Shown in pieces: positions 26,926 through 27,531 of a stretch of DNA of 27,531 nt; the first letter of the stretch is position 1; each line of letters opens with the position of its first letter. A program made the translations under genes and the position numbers. The stretch spans positions 1 through 27,531 of the IMG/VR virus record IMGVR_UViG_3300046530_000050; one strand, given 5' to 3'. This DNA is from a virus. Under the pieces are notes generated by a model, which ran no database searches, was not told where the DNA came from, and was given only the letters and a program-made list of their open reading frames with translations.

Positions 26926-27245
26926 TCGCCGCTGCTCGTGCGCTCTATGAGTCTGACGGATCCGCCGAGCAAATGGCTCTGTTCGGCTTTTCACCAGAGG
27001 ACTACGACGAAACTGTCGAGGTCTGGCCGGACAACTGGAAGTCGTTCCTCGTCATGGATTCGATGGGGACTCAGTGGCGCACAGGCGCATGCGGCGCAAC
27101 CGGGCTCGATTACGGCGTTCTGCCCAATGTCATGAGGCTCGTTGGTGTTCCCTCGAAGGATCGACCCAGCGTGTTTCAGGACATTCGCGTGATGGAATCG
27201 GAAGCCATCGCCGTCATGGCTGAAGCCCGCGACAACAGCCCGTGA
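26922..27245 (+). CDS. Tail assembly chaperone T-like extension (DUF1799), made by -1 frameshift
   Basis: After the slip the frame reads CTA ATC GCC GCT GCT CGT and gives LIAAARALYESDGSAEQMALFGFSPEDYDE, then VWPDNWKSFLVMDSMGTQWRTGACGATGLDYGVL, a DUF1799-type sequence. The extension adds 107 residues to the upstream protein, giving a fusion of about 234 aa; the annotated span is join(26542..26922, 26922..27245). The only internal ATG near the start (26973) has no ribosome site, so frameshifting is the credible route. By analogy with lambda gpGT, the T part binds tail tube protein. Confidence 0.85.
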   Translation, partial: LIAAARALYESDGSAEQMALFGFSPEDYDETVEVWPDNWKSFLVMDSMGTQWRTGACGATGLDYGVLPNVMRLVGVPSKDRPSVFQDIRVMESEAIAVMAEARDNSP

Positions 27246-27255
27246 AGACGGGCAC
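27239..27255. repeat. Small hairpin at the chaperone stop
   Basis: GCCCGT, loop GAAGA or nearby, ACGGGC surrounds the TGA at 27243-27245. There is no T-run, so it is not an intrinsic terminator. It may adjust translation of the tape measure gene, whose ATG is at 27273. Confidence 0.4.
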
Positions 27256-27272
27256 TTATTCAAGGTGAGTCG

Positions 27273-27531
27273 ATGAACATCGCAGAACTGGGCATCAAGA
27301 TTGACTCAGCTGACACCGCCCGGGCCACTGTCGAACTCGACAAGATGACCAAGGCCGGCGATCGAGCGGAGCAGTCCGCCGTCGACTTGATGAAAGAGAT
27401 GGAAGCGCTGGAGAAGTCGTTGTCGAAGGGCGCGACCACCACGCAGGAATTGGCAAAGCAGCGCGAAAATCTGGCGAAACTCACTAAGACCGGTGCCTAT
27501 GGCGAGGCCGAGTTCACCAAGATCACCGCAC
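27273..27531 (+). CDS. Tape measure protein, N-terminal part (cut by the window edge)
   Basis: The frame is open from ATG 27273 to the window end (86 codons). It begins MNIAELGIKIDSADTARA and continues VELDKMTKAGDRAEQSAVDLM, then EMEALEKSLSKGATTTQELAKQ. The phrase NIAELGIKIDS followed by a helical Ala/Lys-rich region is typical of siphovirus tape measure N-termini. The protein determines tail length and is loaded by the chaperones encoded immediately upstream. GGTGAG precedes the ATG. Confidence 0.85.
   Translation, partial: MNIAELGIKIDSADTARATVELDKMTKAGDRAEQSAVDLMKEMEALEKSLSKGATTTQELAKQRENLAKLTKTGAYGEAEFTKITA

Noticed and set aside
25861-26994. 377-codon minus-strand frame
   Set aside because: It lies across the tail tube and chaperone genes, with no ribosome site or recognisable domain; a codon-bias shadow.
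1-27531. CRISPR array, tRNA, insertion sequence or attachment site
   Set aside because: I saw no regularly spaced repeats other than the origin iterons, no cloverleaf, no transposase and no duplicated att core in this window.

Overview
The window looks like about 27.5 kb of a temperate, lambda-like siphovirus prophage in a Pseudomonas (probably fluorescens-group) chromosome. The phage assignment rests on recognisable recombination, repressor, replication, terminase, capsid and tail genes in canonical lambda order. The host assignment is an inference from high GC content, a DUF1654 gene, a LexA-box variant of the kind expected in pseudomonads and several small families I know mainly from Pseudomonas prophages. 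No integrase, attachment site, tRNA, CRISPR array or insertion sequence is visible, and both window edges fall inside phage genes.

Left arm (1-5540), mostly minus strand: a tightly coupled early operon. Nine ORFs run leftward; eight of the nine junctions between adjacent genes, counting the partial gene at the edge, are stop/start overlaps of the ATGA, GTGA or TTGA type. The operon encodes small proteins, two of them single-span membrane micro-proteins of 38 and 40 aa, followed by an ERF single-strand annealing protein and a YqaJ-family exonuclease. I infer that it is driven by a leftward promoter at 5495-5523 (PL-like) that carries two near-perfect operators and has a boxA-like element about 40 nt downstream. 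Two plus-strand cargo genes (a small secreted protein and a zinc-ribbon protein) lie antisense inside this presumed PL transcript.

Immunity region (5555-8180): between PL and the repressor gene lie minus-strand accessory genes separated by three near-identical terminators. They are a DUF1654 gene with a LexA-type SOS box over its promoter, two small paralogous helical proteins, and a lipoprotein. Then come cI (XRE plus S24, self-cleaving), a three-site operator region with divergent PRM/PR promoters, and a Cro-like gene. All five operators fit ATAAG-N4-CTTAT.

Right early region (8262-13231): a CII-like protein, a terminator, a Rha-family regulator, an O-like replication protein whose gene contains a five-iteron origin, a probable replication partner, a DUF1367 protein, NinG, and a gene placed exactly where antiterminator Q should be. 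Q is inferred because a TTGACA-N17-TACTTT promoter and a terminator follow directly, as at lambda PR'-tR'.

Late region (13393-27531): two cargo genes, a lambda S-like holin with a possible dual start, small genes including YodC-like and phage metallopeptidase proteins, small and large terminase, DUF4055 portal, Mu F-like head protein, an antisense membrane-anchored cargo gene, scaffold, major capsid, connector proteins, an XRE regulator cargo gene with its own operator and terminator, tail joining proteins, tail tube, the tail assembly chaperone pair joined by a classic G GGA AAC -1 frameshift site, and the beginning of the tape measure gene. No endolysin is found beside the holin.
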